Positions 56,947 to 64,000 of a stretch of DNA of 64,000 bases are shown one piece after another. How positions within the stretch are numbered: position 1 is the stretch's first letter; every line of letters starts with the position of its first letter. Location: contig OY969922.1 in the NCBI GenBank assembly GCA_963704595.1, forward strand, positions 992,001-1,056,000. The letters run 5' to 3'. A program made the translations under genes and the position numbers. The notes below the pieces were generated by a model. The model made no database searches, was not told where the DNA came from, and saw only the letters and a list, made by a program, of their open reading frames with translations. Source of the DNA: Acuticoccus sp963704595 (GTDB taxonomy: Bacteria; Pseudomonadota; Alphaproteobacteria; Rhizobiales; Amorphaceae).

Positions 56947-57414
56947 TCAGGCGTGAACACGGTCCGGAAGCTGGGCAATGAACAGAAAATTGAAGGTGGT
57001 CATCAGCTGCATGATGATCTGCTCGACGAGCTCTTCGGTATCGCTGTGTTCGCGATGGTGGCGAAACCGATCCGACCAGATTAACCCGCCGGTTGAACAA
57101 TCCGTAAAGTCCACATCGACGATATAGTGCGTAGAGGTCATGCGTACCGTCCCGTCGATGACGTAGTCGACCTCGGAAACTCCAAGTATTTCATCGAGAC
57201 TGCGATAACGCAGGCATGCATTGTTGCTGTCGTCTGCAACGACGATGTCGATCATGGGGGAAGATGCGAGTGCTCGTGAGGCCTCTCGGCCGATCTTTGC
57301 ACCGAAGCGCGATCCGACATTGTCGGGGTCAAGTCCCGTGAAGGGAATCAGCGCAACACGAAGCGGTTTTGCGTCCACGCTTATATTTGACCTGATGGAT
57401 CTGCAATAGTTCAT
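56947..57414 (-). CDS. Stand-alone TolB N-terminal-like domain protein
   Basis: 155 residues. RVALIPFTGLDPDNVGSRFGAKIGREASRALASSPMIDIVV, then LDEILGVSEVDYVIDGTVRMTSTHYIVDVDFTDCSTGGLIWSDRF, parallel the TolB-like N-terminal domain that follows CadC/LuxR-type DNA-binding or cyclase domains in many signalling proteins (pattern VLPF...LGVRYVLEGSVR...ADRF). Here it stands alone: no DNA-binding, cyclase or TPR part and no signal peptide. Possibly a regulator's sensory half or a remnant. It is divergent from the repeat-peptide gene, with 197 bp of AT-rich sequence between them that could serve both. Confidence 0.6.
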   Translation of the reverse strand: MNYCRSIRSNISVDAKPLRVALIPFTGLDPDNVGSRFGAKIGREASRALASSPMIDIVVADDSNNACLRYRSLDEILGVSEVDYVIDGTVRMTSTHYIVDVDFTDCSTGGLIWSDRFRHHREHSDTEELVEQIIMQLMTTFNFLFIAQLPDRVHA

Positions 57415-57611
57415 CTAGTTTCCCCGAATAATACTCGAACTGCGGCCTGGAACAACATAGAAATAACAATAGTCATTCGGCGTGGGTGCTAATTAGCCGT
57501 GATTCACGCTTTTTTACCGACCTTTTCACAGCCGCGTTCCAAAATTTTCGAATAGTTTTACTCGAAATCGCCTGAGCGGCGCCCGGGTAATTCGAAAGAT
57601 GAGGAACACGC

Positions 57612-58356
57612 ATGTCGAACTCAAATTCTAAACTTCAGGTCGTGGTTGAGGCTGCACACAAGGCTCCCCGCGTGAAGGCCGTGTCCTCCATCGAAATCGC
57701 CGGCGGCATGAACCCCCCGCGGGTGAAGCCGGTCAGCAAGATCGAGATCGCCGGCGGCATGAACCCCCCGCGGGTGAAGCCGGTCAGCAAGATCGAGATC
57801 GCAGGCGGCATGAACCCGCCGCGCGTGAAGCCGGTCTCCAAGATCGAGATCGCCGGCGGCATGAACCCGCCCCGCGTGACGCCGGTCTCCAGGATCGAGA
57901 TCGCCGGCGGCATGAACCCGCCGCGCGTGAAGCCGGTCAGCAAGATCGAGATCGCCGGCGGCATGAACCCGCCCCGCGTGAAGCCGGTCTCGCAAGATCG
58001 AGATCGCCGGCGGCATGAACCCGCCCCGCGTGAAGCCGGTCTCCAGGATCGAGATCGCCGGCGGCATGAACCCGCCCCGCGTGAAGCCGGTCTCCAGGAT
58101 CGAGATCGCCGGCGGCATGAACCCGCCCCGCGTGAAGCCGGTCTCCAGGATCGAGATCGCCGGTGGCATGAACCCGCCCCGCGTGAAGCCGGTCTCCAGG
58201 ATCGAGATCGCCGGTGGCATGAACCCGCCCCGCGTGAAGCCGGTCTCCAAGATCGAGATCGCCGGCGGCATGAACCCGCCCCGCGTGAAGCCGGTCAGCA
58301 AGATCGAGATCGCAGGCGGCATGAACCCGCCGCGGGTCCGTCCCCTCGCGGCCTGA
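57612..58356 (+). pseudogene. Tandem-repeat peptide gene (possible multicore precursor), one frameshift
   Basis: Starts ATG at 57612. An 18-residue opening (MSNSNSKLQVVVEAAHKA) is followed by 13 copies of a 17-residue unit, consensus PRVKPVSKIEIAGGMNP, and an 8-residue tail PRVRPLAA, 247 residues in all. Unit 7 carries one extra base near 57991; before it the units are read in one frame, after it in the next. DNA differences between units are nearly all synonymous in this frame, so the frame has been under selection on both sides of the slip. No signal peptide, Cys, Trp or membrane segment. Each unit holds Gly-Gly. Followed by a DUF6065-like and an MFS-like gene. Function unknown. Confidence 0.7.
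57666..58356. repeat. 13 tandem 51-bp repeats plus a partial 14th
   Basis: The period is 51 bp exactly, from 57666 to 58329, with one extra base in copy 7; a partial copy runs to 58356. Copies differ mostly at wobble positions of the PRVKPVSKIEIAGGMNP frame: for example AAC-CCC-CCG-CGG, AAC-CCG-CCG-CGC and AAC-CCG-CCC-CGC. Coding changes are limited to Lys/Arg/Ser before Ile, one Thr for Lys, and Ala for Pro in the first copy. Copies 8-13 are the most alike, suggesting recent expansion there. Confidence 0.9.
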
Positions 58357-58442
58357 TCCGGCCCTCGACAGACCGCGCTACGGATGCATCTCTCGGCGTC
58401 GGAGTTCTCCCGCCGGGAGAGGCAAACCAAAGGTCGAACGTT

Positions 58443-59204
58443 ATGACGGCAGACGCGGCGAAAGATCCGGCTGAAAAACCGCCGGTGCGCATCTGGAAAG
58501 CCTACAAGCCGGCCCCCGACATCCTCAAGGCACAGAAGAGCGCGGCGGGCATCATGCCCGCCGGCGCCTTCCAGTATTGCGAAGCGATGCGCGTCGCCTC
58601 CGGCTTCGGCTGGTACATCTACCCGCCCAAGGACATGTCGCTCTTCTTCGACGGGCGTGAGAGCTACTTCTACGAAGACGACCAGTGGTTTCCGGTGAAG
58701 TCGACCCAGTTCGGGCCCGAGTTCCAGGAAGAATGGAACAGCAAGGCGCCGGAAGACCTCGCATTCCTCAACCCGCCCTTCATCACCGAACTCTTCGTGC
58801 CAGGCGGCATCCAGATCTGGTCGGGCTACTTCGTCGAGACCGCGCCCGGCTGGAGCCTCGGCGTACGCTCGCCGGTAAACTACGACATCCGCAGCTCGAT
58901 CTCCCACTACGAGGGGATCATCGAGACCGCCGATTTCCGGCCCTGCCCGCTGTTTATCAACTTCAAGATCGTGAAGACGGATACCGAGATCTTCCTGCCG
59001 AAGGACCGGCCGCTGTTCCAGATGCAGCCGCTCCTGCGCGCCTCCTACACCGACGGAGACCGGGAACTCGACGTGGTCGGCGACCTCGACGACCCCGACT
59101 CCCCGTTCGACTTCGACGCGCTGGGCAGGATCATGCGCAAGGCCAGCGAACGGGACCAGCGGCGCCCGGGACGCTACGCGGCCGATAGACGCAAGATCGC
59201 CTGA
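58443..59204 (+). CDS. DUF6065-like protein
   Basis: 253 residues from ATG at 58443. Conserved-looking aromatic blocks: FQYCEAMRVASGFGWYIYPPKDMSLFFDG (near 43-71), ESYFYEDDQWFPV, FLNPPFITELFVPGGIQIWSGYF, and GWSLGVRSPVNYDIRSSISHYEGIIE. From memory these match the uncharacterised family DUF6065; no catalytic motif is known to me. A basic tail follows (ERDQRRPGRYAADRRK). It lies 86 bp after the repeat gene and 3 bp before the MFS-like gene. If the repeat gene is a peptide precursor, this is the obvious candidate for the modifying or maturing protein, but that is inference. Confidence 0.65.
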   Translation: MTADAAKDPAEKPPVRIWKAYKPAPDILKAQKSAAGIMPAGAFQYCEAMRVASGFGWYIYPPKDMSLFFDGRESYFYEDDQWFPVKSTQFGPEFQEEWNSKAPEDLAFLNPPFITELFVPGGIQIWSGYFVETAPGWSLGVRSPVNYDIRSSISHYEGIIETADFRPCPLFINFKIVKTDTEIFLPKDRPLFQMQPLLRASYTDGDRELDVVGDLDDPDSPFDFDALGRIMRKASERDQRRPGRYAADRRKIA

Positions 59205-59207
59205 CTG

Positions 59208-60428
59208 GTGGCCCGTGCACCCTGGCTTACGGCCGAGTCACGGGTCGTCCTGTTTTCCGCGATCGGGTCGCTCCCGCTCCACCTCACCGCCGTTGTCGCG
59301 AGCACCGCGAGCGCTGCCTCCGGCATCGGCGGCGTCGCGCCCGGCGTCCTCGCGGGCGCGGCTCTCATCGGCCTCTTCGCATCCTCCAGCCTGCGCTCGT
59401 TCGGCGTTGTCGGCCGGCTCTGGCGGCACTGGCCGGCCGGGTGGCGAACGATGGTGCGTCACCCCGTCGTCACCGTCGCGCTCCAGATCGCGATCCTCCT
59501 CGCCCTTCCTCTCGCATCGGGCACGCTGACCCTCGCGGGCTGGTTCGCGGTCGGCTGGATCAGCGGCATCTACATGTTCAACGGGATGGTCGCGGCGGCG
59601 AGCGGGGCGAGCAAGTTTCTGGGCTTCATGGCGCGTCTGTCCGCCGCGATGGTGCTGGCGGGCGTGATCGCGATCGCCGTCCAGTGGCTTGAGCCGGGCG
59701 AGCCCTACACCCGCCTCTGCATCGCCTACGCGCTGGTGATCCTCGCCGCGGGGCTGATCCTGCGGCCGGACGAGCGCATCCTTTCGGCCGAAACTCCGAC
59801 CGTGGCTGAGATCTCCAGCCGCCGGGGCGAGCAGCTCGTCGCGCTTCTCGGCCTCCTCGGCTTCTTCCTCGCTGCGCTGATGTTCATCTCCAACCTCGGC
59901 GCCTTCCTCGACACGGGGACGGACCTTGGCGATCGCACGGCCGGATCCGTCGGCATCTCGAAGATCGCGGCCGGCGTCATCCTCACCTTCACCGTCGCGC
60001 TCTGGAGCCGCGACAGCACGGCCCGCTTCGTCCTGACCTCCGCCGCCGTCATCCTGTCGATGGCACTTCTCGACGGCGCGGCCGGCATCGCCATTTCGCT
60101 TGTGATCCTCGTCGCGTTCGAGATCGCGCTCAACATCGGCGGGTCGGCCGCCATGGCTGAGGTCGCCCGCGTCGGCAGTCCGGCGGTGAAGCGGATGATC
60201 CCGACGATGGGGCTCGCGGGTGTTGCGGCCGGGCCGCTCGCCGGCGCGCTGCTCCTCTCGCTGGGATCGGCGGCATGGGTCCGCTGGGCCGCGGTTCTGG
60301 TCATGACCATCAGCGTCCTCGCGATCCTCGCGGTGCACCGCGTCGCCATCCGCCGCCGGCGCCGTGCCGCCGAGCGGGCGACGAATGCCCGGCGCGGCAA
60401 CAACCTCGCCTTCGCCCCCGTCGGTTGA
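59208..60428 (+). CDS. MFS-like polytopic membrane protein
   Basis: 406 residues from GTG at 59208, 3 bp after the previous stop. About 10-12 hydrophobic segments in two halves, separated by a hydrophilic stretch near 185-210 (RPDERILSAETPTVAEISSRRGE). The second half ends with GLAGVAAGPLAGALLLSLG, then a basic tail RRRRRAAERATNARRG. General layout is that of a major facilitator transporter, but the loop 2-3 signature is weak, so family assignment is tentative. In this locus an exporter for the repeat-derived peptide is the simplest idea. Confidence 0.6.
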   Translation: MARAPWLTAESRVVLFSAIGSLPLHLTAVVASTASAASGIGGVAPGVLAGAALIGLFASSSLRSFGVVGRLWRHWPAGWRTMVRHPVVTVALQIAILLALPLASGTLTLAGWFAVGWISGIYMFNGMVAAASGASKFLGFMARLSAAMVLAGVIAIAVQWLEPGEPYTRLCIAYALVILAAGLILRPDERILSAETPTVAEISSRRGEQLVALLGLLGFFLAALMFISNLGAFLDTGTDLGDRTAGSVGISKIAAGVILTFTVALWSRDSTARFVLTSAAVILSMALLDGAAGIAISLVILVAFEIALNIGGSAAMAEVARVGSPAVKRMIPTMGLAGVAAGPLAGALLLSLGSAAWVRWAAVLVMTISVLAILAVHRVAIRRRRRAAERATNARRGNNLAFAPVG

Positions 60429-60550
60429 GCCGCCTCGGGCGGGCGCCCCCCGGAAATGGTTTATGCGAGACGCGGCCTTGCGTTCGGTGCACCCAGCCGC
60501 TTTGGTCACGCGACAACAGCCGGCAAAGCCGGCGGACCAGGAAACGCCGT

Positions 60551-61606
60551 ATGCCCCACCGCCCGCCGCGCGGCCGATCGCTCGCGCTCGCCAGTTTCGT
60601 TGCAGGAATGCTCGGCTTCGCCCCGGTCGCCGGTGCGCAGGACTTCACGTTCAAGCTCCACCACTTCCTCGGCGCCAAGGCCCCCGCACAGACCGAGATG
60701 CTGGAGCCGTGGGCGCGCGCCGTGGAGGAGAATTCCGGCGGCCGGGTGAAGATCGAGATCTACCCCGCGATGACGCTGGGCGGCCGCCCGCCGGAACTCG
60801 TGCAGCAGGCGCGCGACGGGGTGGTCGACCTCGTCTGGACCGTGAACGGCTACACGCCGGGCCTCTTCCCCCGCACCGAGGTGTTCGAGCTCCCGACGGT
60901 CTACGAGAACGACCCGGCCGCGACCAACCTCGCGATGGCGGGCATGTTCGCAGGCGATCTTGCGGCAGACTATGCGGGGCTGGAGGTGATGTTCCTCCAC
61001 GTCCACGCCGGCCAGGCGATCCAGATGCGCGACAGGCTCGTGCGCACGCCGGCCGACCTCGAGGGCGCGCGCCTGCGCATTCCGACCCGGACCGGCGCCT
61101 GGGTGATCGAGGCGCTCGGCGCGACGCCCGTATCCATGCCCGTCCCGGAGCTGCCGCCCGCGCTGCAGAAGGGCGTGGTCGACGGCGCGCTGATCCCGTT
61201 CGAGATCATCCCGCCGCTCCGGATCCAGGAGCAGAGCGAATACCAGATCGAGGGCGCGGACGGCTGGCGGCTGGGCAACACGACCTTCCAGGTCTCCATG
61301 AACAAGGCGCGCTGGGACGCCCTGCCGGACGATATCCAGCAGGCGTTCCGCGATGCTTCCGGCGATGACTGGCTCGCCGAAGTCGGCCGCATCTGGCTGG
61401 CGTCCGACGCCTTCGGCATCGACTTCGCGACGAAGGGCGGCAACGAGCACATCGTCTGGACCGAGGCGGAGACGGAGGCCTTCGCCGACGCGGTCGCACC
61501 GGTGGTGCAGCGCTGGGTCGACGACGTCGCGGCCCGCGGCATCGACGGCGCCGCGCTGGTCGAAAACGCCCGCGCCGGCATCGAAGCCCACGCCGCCCCC
61601 CGCTGA
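60551..61606 (+). CDS. TRAP transporter periplasmic binding protein (DctP-like)
   Basis: 351 residues; ATG at 60551 after AGGAAA, with a signal peptide ending near APVAGA-QDFTFKLHHFLG, the classic DctP mature opening. PPELVQQARDGVVDLVWTVNGYTPGLFP and DRLVRTPADLEGARLRIPTRTGAWVIEALGATPVSMP hold the ligand-site Arg. The tail includes the helical C-terminal cap. It feeds the DctQ/DctM pair downstream. The ligand is unknown. A longer frame from 60275 overlaps the membrane-protein gene and is rejected. Confidence 0.88.
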   Translation: MPHRPPRGRSLALASFVAGMLGFAPVAGAQDFTFKLHHFLGAKAPAQTEMLEPWARAVEENSGGRVKIEIYPAMTLGGRPPELVQQARDGVVDLVWTVNGYTPGLFPRTEVFELPTVYENDPAATNLAMAGMFAGDLAADYAGLEVMFLHVHAGQAIQMRDRLVRTPADLEGARLRIPTRTGAWVIEALGATPVSMPVPELPPALQKGVVDGALIPFEIIPPLRIQEQSEYQIEGADGWRLGNTTFQVSMNKARWDALPDDIQQAFRDASGDDWLAEVGRIWLASDAFGIDFATKGGNEHIVWTEAETEAFADAVAPVVQRWVDDVAARGIDGAALVENARAGIEAHAAPR

Positions 61607-61798
61607 ATGGCGTCCTCCCGCTCCGGCAACTCATGGGCGGTTGGAGGCGGCTCGGCCGGCTTTTGCCCCGGTGGCAGGCGTTTCGGGGCCGGCGGTTGCC
61701 GGACAAGCAGCGCTTCCGGTGGAAGCGATGCCCGGCGCGATAACAGCCGCTCGATGAGCGGCAGGGGCGGGGCTTGAGCATGTCTTCCGGGCGCGACC

Positions 61799-62326
61799 GT
61801 GCCGGTGAGGGGGGCCTGCCGCTGGCGGGATGGCGGATCGCCCATCCGGACGTTGCTCGGCAGGATCATCACCGCGTGGGCGCTGGCGGGGGGCGCACTC
61901 CTTCTCGGGGTCGTCGGTGTCAACGTGGCGGCGGTGGTCGGCGGCGTGATCGGGGTGCCGCTGCCGGGGGACTTCGAGCTTACCGAGGTCGGGGTCGCGG
62001 TCGCGGTGTTCGCGTTCCTTCCATATTGCGAGCTGACGGGCGCCAACGTGACCGCCGATATCTTCACCGCACGGGCCGGGCGACGCGTGAAGGCGGTGCT
62101 TGCGCTGGCGGGGTCGGTCGCGGCGCTCGCGTTCGCGATCGTCCTCCTGTGGCGGATGGCGGCCGGGGCGCGCGACCAGTGGGCCTACAACTACACGACG
62201 GCGATCCTTCAGGTTCCGGTCTGGCTGGCGTTCGTCCCCATTCTGGTCTCGCTTGCTCTCCTGGGGCTTGCGGCAGTGCTGACGCTCACCGCCCATGCGC
62301 GCGAGGCCGGCCGCGCCGATGGCTGA
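61799..62326 (+). CDS. TRAP transporter small permease (DctQ-like)
   Basis: About 175 residues from GTG at 61799, with four membrane segments: IITAWALAGGALLLGVVGVNVAAVVGGVIG, VGVAVAVFAFLPYCELTGANVTADIF (DctQ core), LALAGSVAALAFAIVLLWRMAAG and VPVWLAFVPILVSLALLGLAAVLTL. The N-terminus is doubtful: an ATG at 61780 gives MSSGRDRAGEGGLPLAGW in another frame and would join this one if a single extra base near 61850 were removed (181 residues), like the other slips in this window. The 190 bp before it holds no gene. Confidence 0.75.
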   Translation: MPVRGACRWRDGGSPIRTLLGRIITAWALAGGALLLGVVGVNVAAVVGGVIGVPLPGDFELTEVGVAVAVFAFLPYCELTGANVTADIFTARAGRRVKAVLALAGSVAALAFAIVLLWRMAAGARDQWAYNYTTAILQVPVWLAFVPILVSLALLGLAAVLTLTAHAREAGRADG

Positions 62327-63677
62327 CCCGGTCCTCCTCGGAGCGGCCTCGTTCGCCGTCCTCGTGCTCCTGATCGCGCTCCGCCTTCCGATCGCCTACG
62401 CGATGATCCTGGTCGGCGGCGTCGGCACCGCCTTCCTCAACGGGCCGGCGCTGGTGCTCAACCAGTTGAAGACGCTCGCCTACGGCCAGTTCGCGATCTA
62501 CGACCTCACCGTCGTGCCGATGTTCATCCTGATGGGCGCGCTCGCCGCCCGCGTCGGTCTCAGCCAGGCGCTGTTCCGCGCGGCCAATGCGTGGCTCGGG
62601 TGGATGCGCGGCGGCACGGCGATGGCGGCGATCGCGGGCTGCGCGGGGTTCGGCGCAGTGTGCGGCTCCTCGCTCGCCACAGCGTCCACCATGGGCCGCG
62701 TCGCGCTGCCCGAGCTCAAGCGCTATCGCTACAGCGGCGCTCTGGCGACGGGGTCGCTGGCGGCGGGCGGGGTGCTGGGCATCCTCATTCCGCCGTCTGT
62801 GGTGCTCATCGTCTATGCCATTCTGGTGGAGGCGAACATCGTCACGATGTTCGCGGCGGCGCTGCTCCCCGGGCTGCTCGCGGTCGTCTTCTTCCTCGCT
62901 GTCATCGCGCTCTACGTCACCGTCCGGCCGGAGGCGGGGCCGGGCCACGGCGGGGTCGGGCGCATGGAGTTCCGCGCGGCGACCGCGGGCGTCCTGCCGG
63001 TGCTTGCGATCTTCGCCGCCGTTCTCGGCGGCATGTACGCCGGCTTCTACAACCCGACGCCGGCTGCCGCGGTCGGGGTCGCGCTCGTCGCCGCCTACGG
63101 CGTCGCGACGCGCCGGCTGCGGCTCGCGGACCTCACCGCCTCGCTCAAGGAAACCGCGGGCACGGCCGGGATGATCTACCTCATCCTCCTCGGCGCGGAG
63201 ATGATGAAGATCTACGTCTCGCGCCTCGGTCTTCCGCAGGCGACGGCCGAATGGATCGTTGCGTCCGGTTACGCGCCGATGACTGTTCTCGTGCTCCTTC
63301 TCATCGCGCTCATCGCTCTCGGCTGCCTGATGGACAGCCTCTCGATGATCCTTCTCGTCATCCCCTTCTTCTGGCCGGTCCTCGTGGATCTCAACGGCGG
63401 GCTCTACATGGGCGCGGGCGGGGCCGGCTTCGGCATGAGCACCGAGGACCTCAAGATCTGGTTCGGAATCCTTGCGCTGGTGGTGGTGGAACTCGGGCTC
63501 ATCACGCCGCCCGTCGGCATGAATGTCTTCGTCATCTCGAGCCTCGCCGAGGATACGCCGATGGCCGACACCTTCCGCGGTGTCGTACCGTTCTTCTGTG
63601 CCGAGATCGTACGGGTGGCCCTCATCCTCGCGTTCCCGGCGCTCGCACTATGGCTGCCTGAGCTGTTGTCAGGCTGA
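62319..63677 (+). CDS. TRAP transporter large permease (DctM-like)
   Basis: 452 residues; ATG at 62319 overlaps the DctQ stop by 8 bp. Signature regions are YDLTVVPMFILMGALAARVGLSQAL, GCAGFGAVCGSSLATASTMGRVALPELKRYRYS, LAAGGVLGILIPPSVVLIVYAILVE, and the C-terminal VVELGLITPPVGMNVFVISSL. About 12-13 membrane segments. It is the main translocation subunit, driven by an ion gradient. Together with the two genes upstream it is a complete TRAP importer. Confidence 0.9.
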   Translation: MADPVLLGAASFAVLVLLIALRLPIAYAMILVGGVGTAFLNGPALVLNQLKTLAYGQFAIYDLTVVPMFILMGALAARVGLSQALFRAANAWLGWMRGGTAMAAIAGCAGFGAVCGSSLATASTMGRVALPELKRYRYSGALATGSLAAGGVLGILIPPSVVLIVYAILVEANIVTMFAAALLPGLLAVVFFLAVIALYVTVRPEAGPGHGGVGRMEFRAATAGVLPVLAIFAAVLGGMYAGFYNPTPAAAVGVALVAAYGVATRRLRLADLTASLKETAGTAGMIYLILLGAEMMKIYVSRLGLPQATAEWIVASGYAPMTVLVLLLIALIALGCLMDSLSMILLVIPFFWPVLVDLNGGLYMGAGGAGFGMSTEDLKIWFGILALVVVELGLITPPVGMNVFVISSLAEDTPMADTFRGVVPFFCAEIVRVALILAFPALALWLPELLSG

Positions 63678-63763
63678 CCCCCTGCGCCATGGCCCCTCAA
63701 GCCCGGCACAAGCGAATTCTGCCCTTAATCGGCCTTCATCTTCGGTGGACGAAGGAGGCCGGC

Positions 63764-64000
63764 GTGCAGCATGTGGTCCAGGCAGACGGGCAGGCGGCGT
63801 TGATCGACCACGACGTCGATGCAGCCGTCTCTGGCGCCGAGTCCATGCCCCGGCAGCCGGACGTCGCGCGGACGGTGAAGCGCGCGATCTGCATCTGCGT
63901 CGCCATCATCGCCGCCCTGCCGCTTGTTGTCGGCTGGGGCGCCGGGATCGACATTGCAAAGCGGATCATCCCCGGCTCGGCCGCAATCGTGCCGACCACT
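63764..64000 (+). CDS. N-terminus of a membrane sensor protein, cut by the window edge
   Basis: Starts GTG at 63764 after a strong AAGGAGG. 79 residues are visible: a hydrophilic first 45 (VQHVVQADGQAALIDHD...), then a membrane helix AICICVAIIAALPLVVGW followed by GAGIDIAKRIIPGSAAIVPTT. The helix plus this tail resembles the N-terminal membrane module of hybrid histidine kinases and cyclases, where a helix is followed by G-x-x-LGI-x-x-LKSILPG-x-x-x-MKPNTA. The catalytic part lies beyond the window. The identity is a guess from about 35 residues. An internal ATG at 63845 is an alternative start. Confidence 0.5.
   Translation, partial: MQHVVQADGQAALIDHDVDAAVSGAESMPRQPDVARTVKRAICICVAIIAALPLVVGWGAGIDIAKRIIPGSAAIVPTT

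Noticed and set aside
57666..58356. Tandem array considered as CRISPR or minisatellite
   Set aside because: There are no unique spacers and no cas genes. The period is 51 bp and the pattern of change is that of a coding repeat.
57621..58907. Antisense open frame across the repeats, encoding repeated FTRGGFMPPAISILETG
   Set aside because: It exists because a 51-bp repeat has no stops in that frame. Variation between copies is synonymous in the forward frame, the forward frame has proper neighbours, and the antisense frame has no ribosome site.

Overview
This 64 kb window is very GC-rich and densely coded. Operons are tight, with many 1-4 base stop/start overlaps and several GTG or TTG starts. 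The content is typical of a free-living alphaproteobacterium, most likely Hyphomicrobiales/Rhizobiales-like: many ABC and TRAP solute importers, sugar-acid and polyol catabolism, a class II cytochrome c' and an HBM-type chemoreceptor. The lineage is an inference from gene content only. No rRNA, tRNA, IS element or CRISPR array was seen.

Layout. 1-7 kb: the end of an M20 carbamoylase/amidase gene, divergent from a dipeptide-type ABC importer that carries an AlaE-like alanine exporter gene inside the operon and a fused permease-ATPase. 7-14 kb: a sugar cluster with a LacD-type aldolase, ROK kinase, PfkA-like kinase and ribose-type ABC importer, divergent from a PfkB kinase; together these could take a hexose to triose phosphates. 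14-25 kb: a LacI-regulated set of oxidoreductases (a 2-hydroxyacid dehydrogenase, two Gfo/Idh/MocA, an SDR), a TIM-barrel isomerase and a DUF4432 epimerase-like protein, followed by a CoA-transferase, a signal-less solute-binding-like protein and an enoyl-CoA hydratase. 25-31 kb: a polyamine-type ABC operon ending in an isochorismatase-fold hydrolase and a GH63 glycosidase. 31-38.6 kb: an oxidative sugar operon (DgoD-like dehydratase, SDR, ribose-type ABC importer, GntR/FadR regulator, SMP-30 lactonase). 39-42 kb: a lower-GC islet with a sulfotransferase, a GT61 glycosyltransferase and gene debris. 42-47.5 kb: a TRAP transporter with ureidoglycolate lyase, PuuE allantoinase and an SDR. 47.7-55 kb: an HBM chemoreceptor, a GIY-YIG/DUF2239 pair sharing a two-palindrome promoter, a 12-TM-type membrane protein, and divergent UxaA-like and mandelate-racemase-type dehydratases. 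55-57.4 kb: a diheme cytochrome c, cytochrome c' and a stand-alone TolB-like domain protein. 57.6-60.4 kb: a repeat-peptide gene (13 copies of a 17-residue unit), a DUF6065-like protein and an MFS-like membrane protein, which is the most unusual locus here. 60.5-63.7 kb: a second TRAP transporter. The right edge holds the start of a membrane sensor.

About fifteen single-base disruptions break otherwise well-conserved genes. Nearly all look like +1 insertions, which points to base-level sequence errors at least as much as to gene decay. Those genes are given here over their full reconstructed extents.
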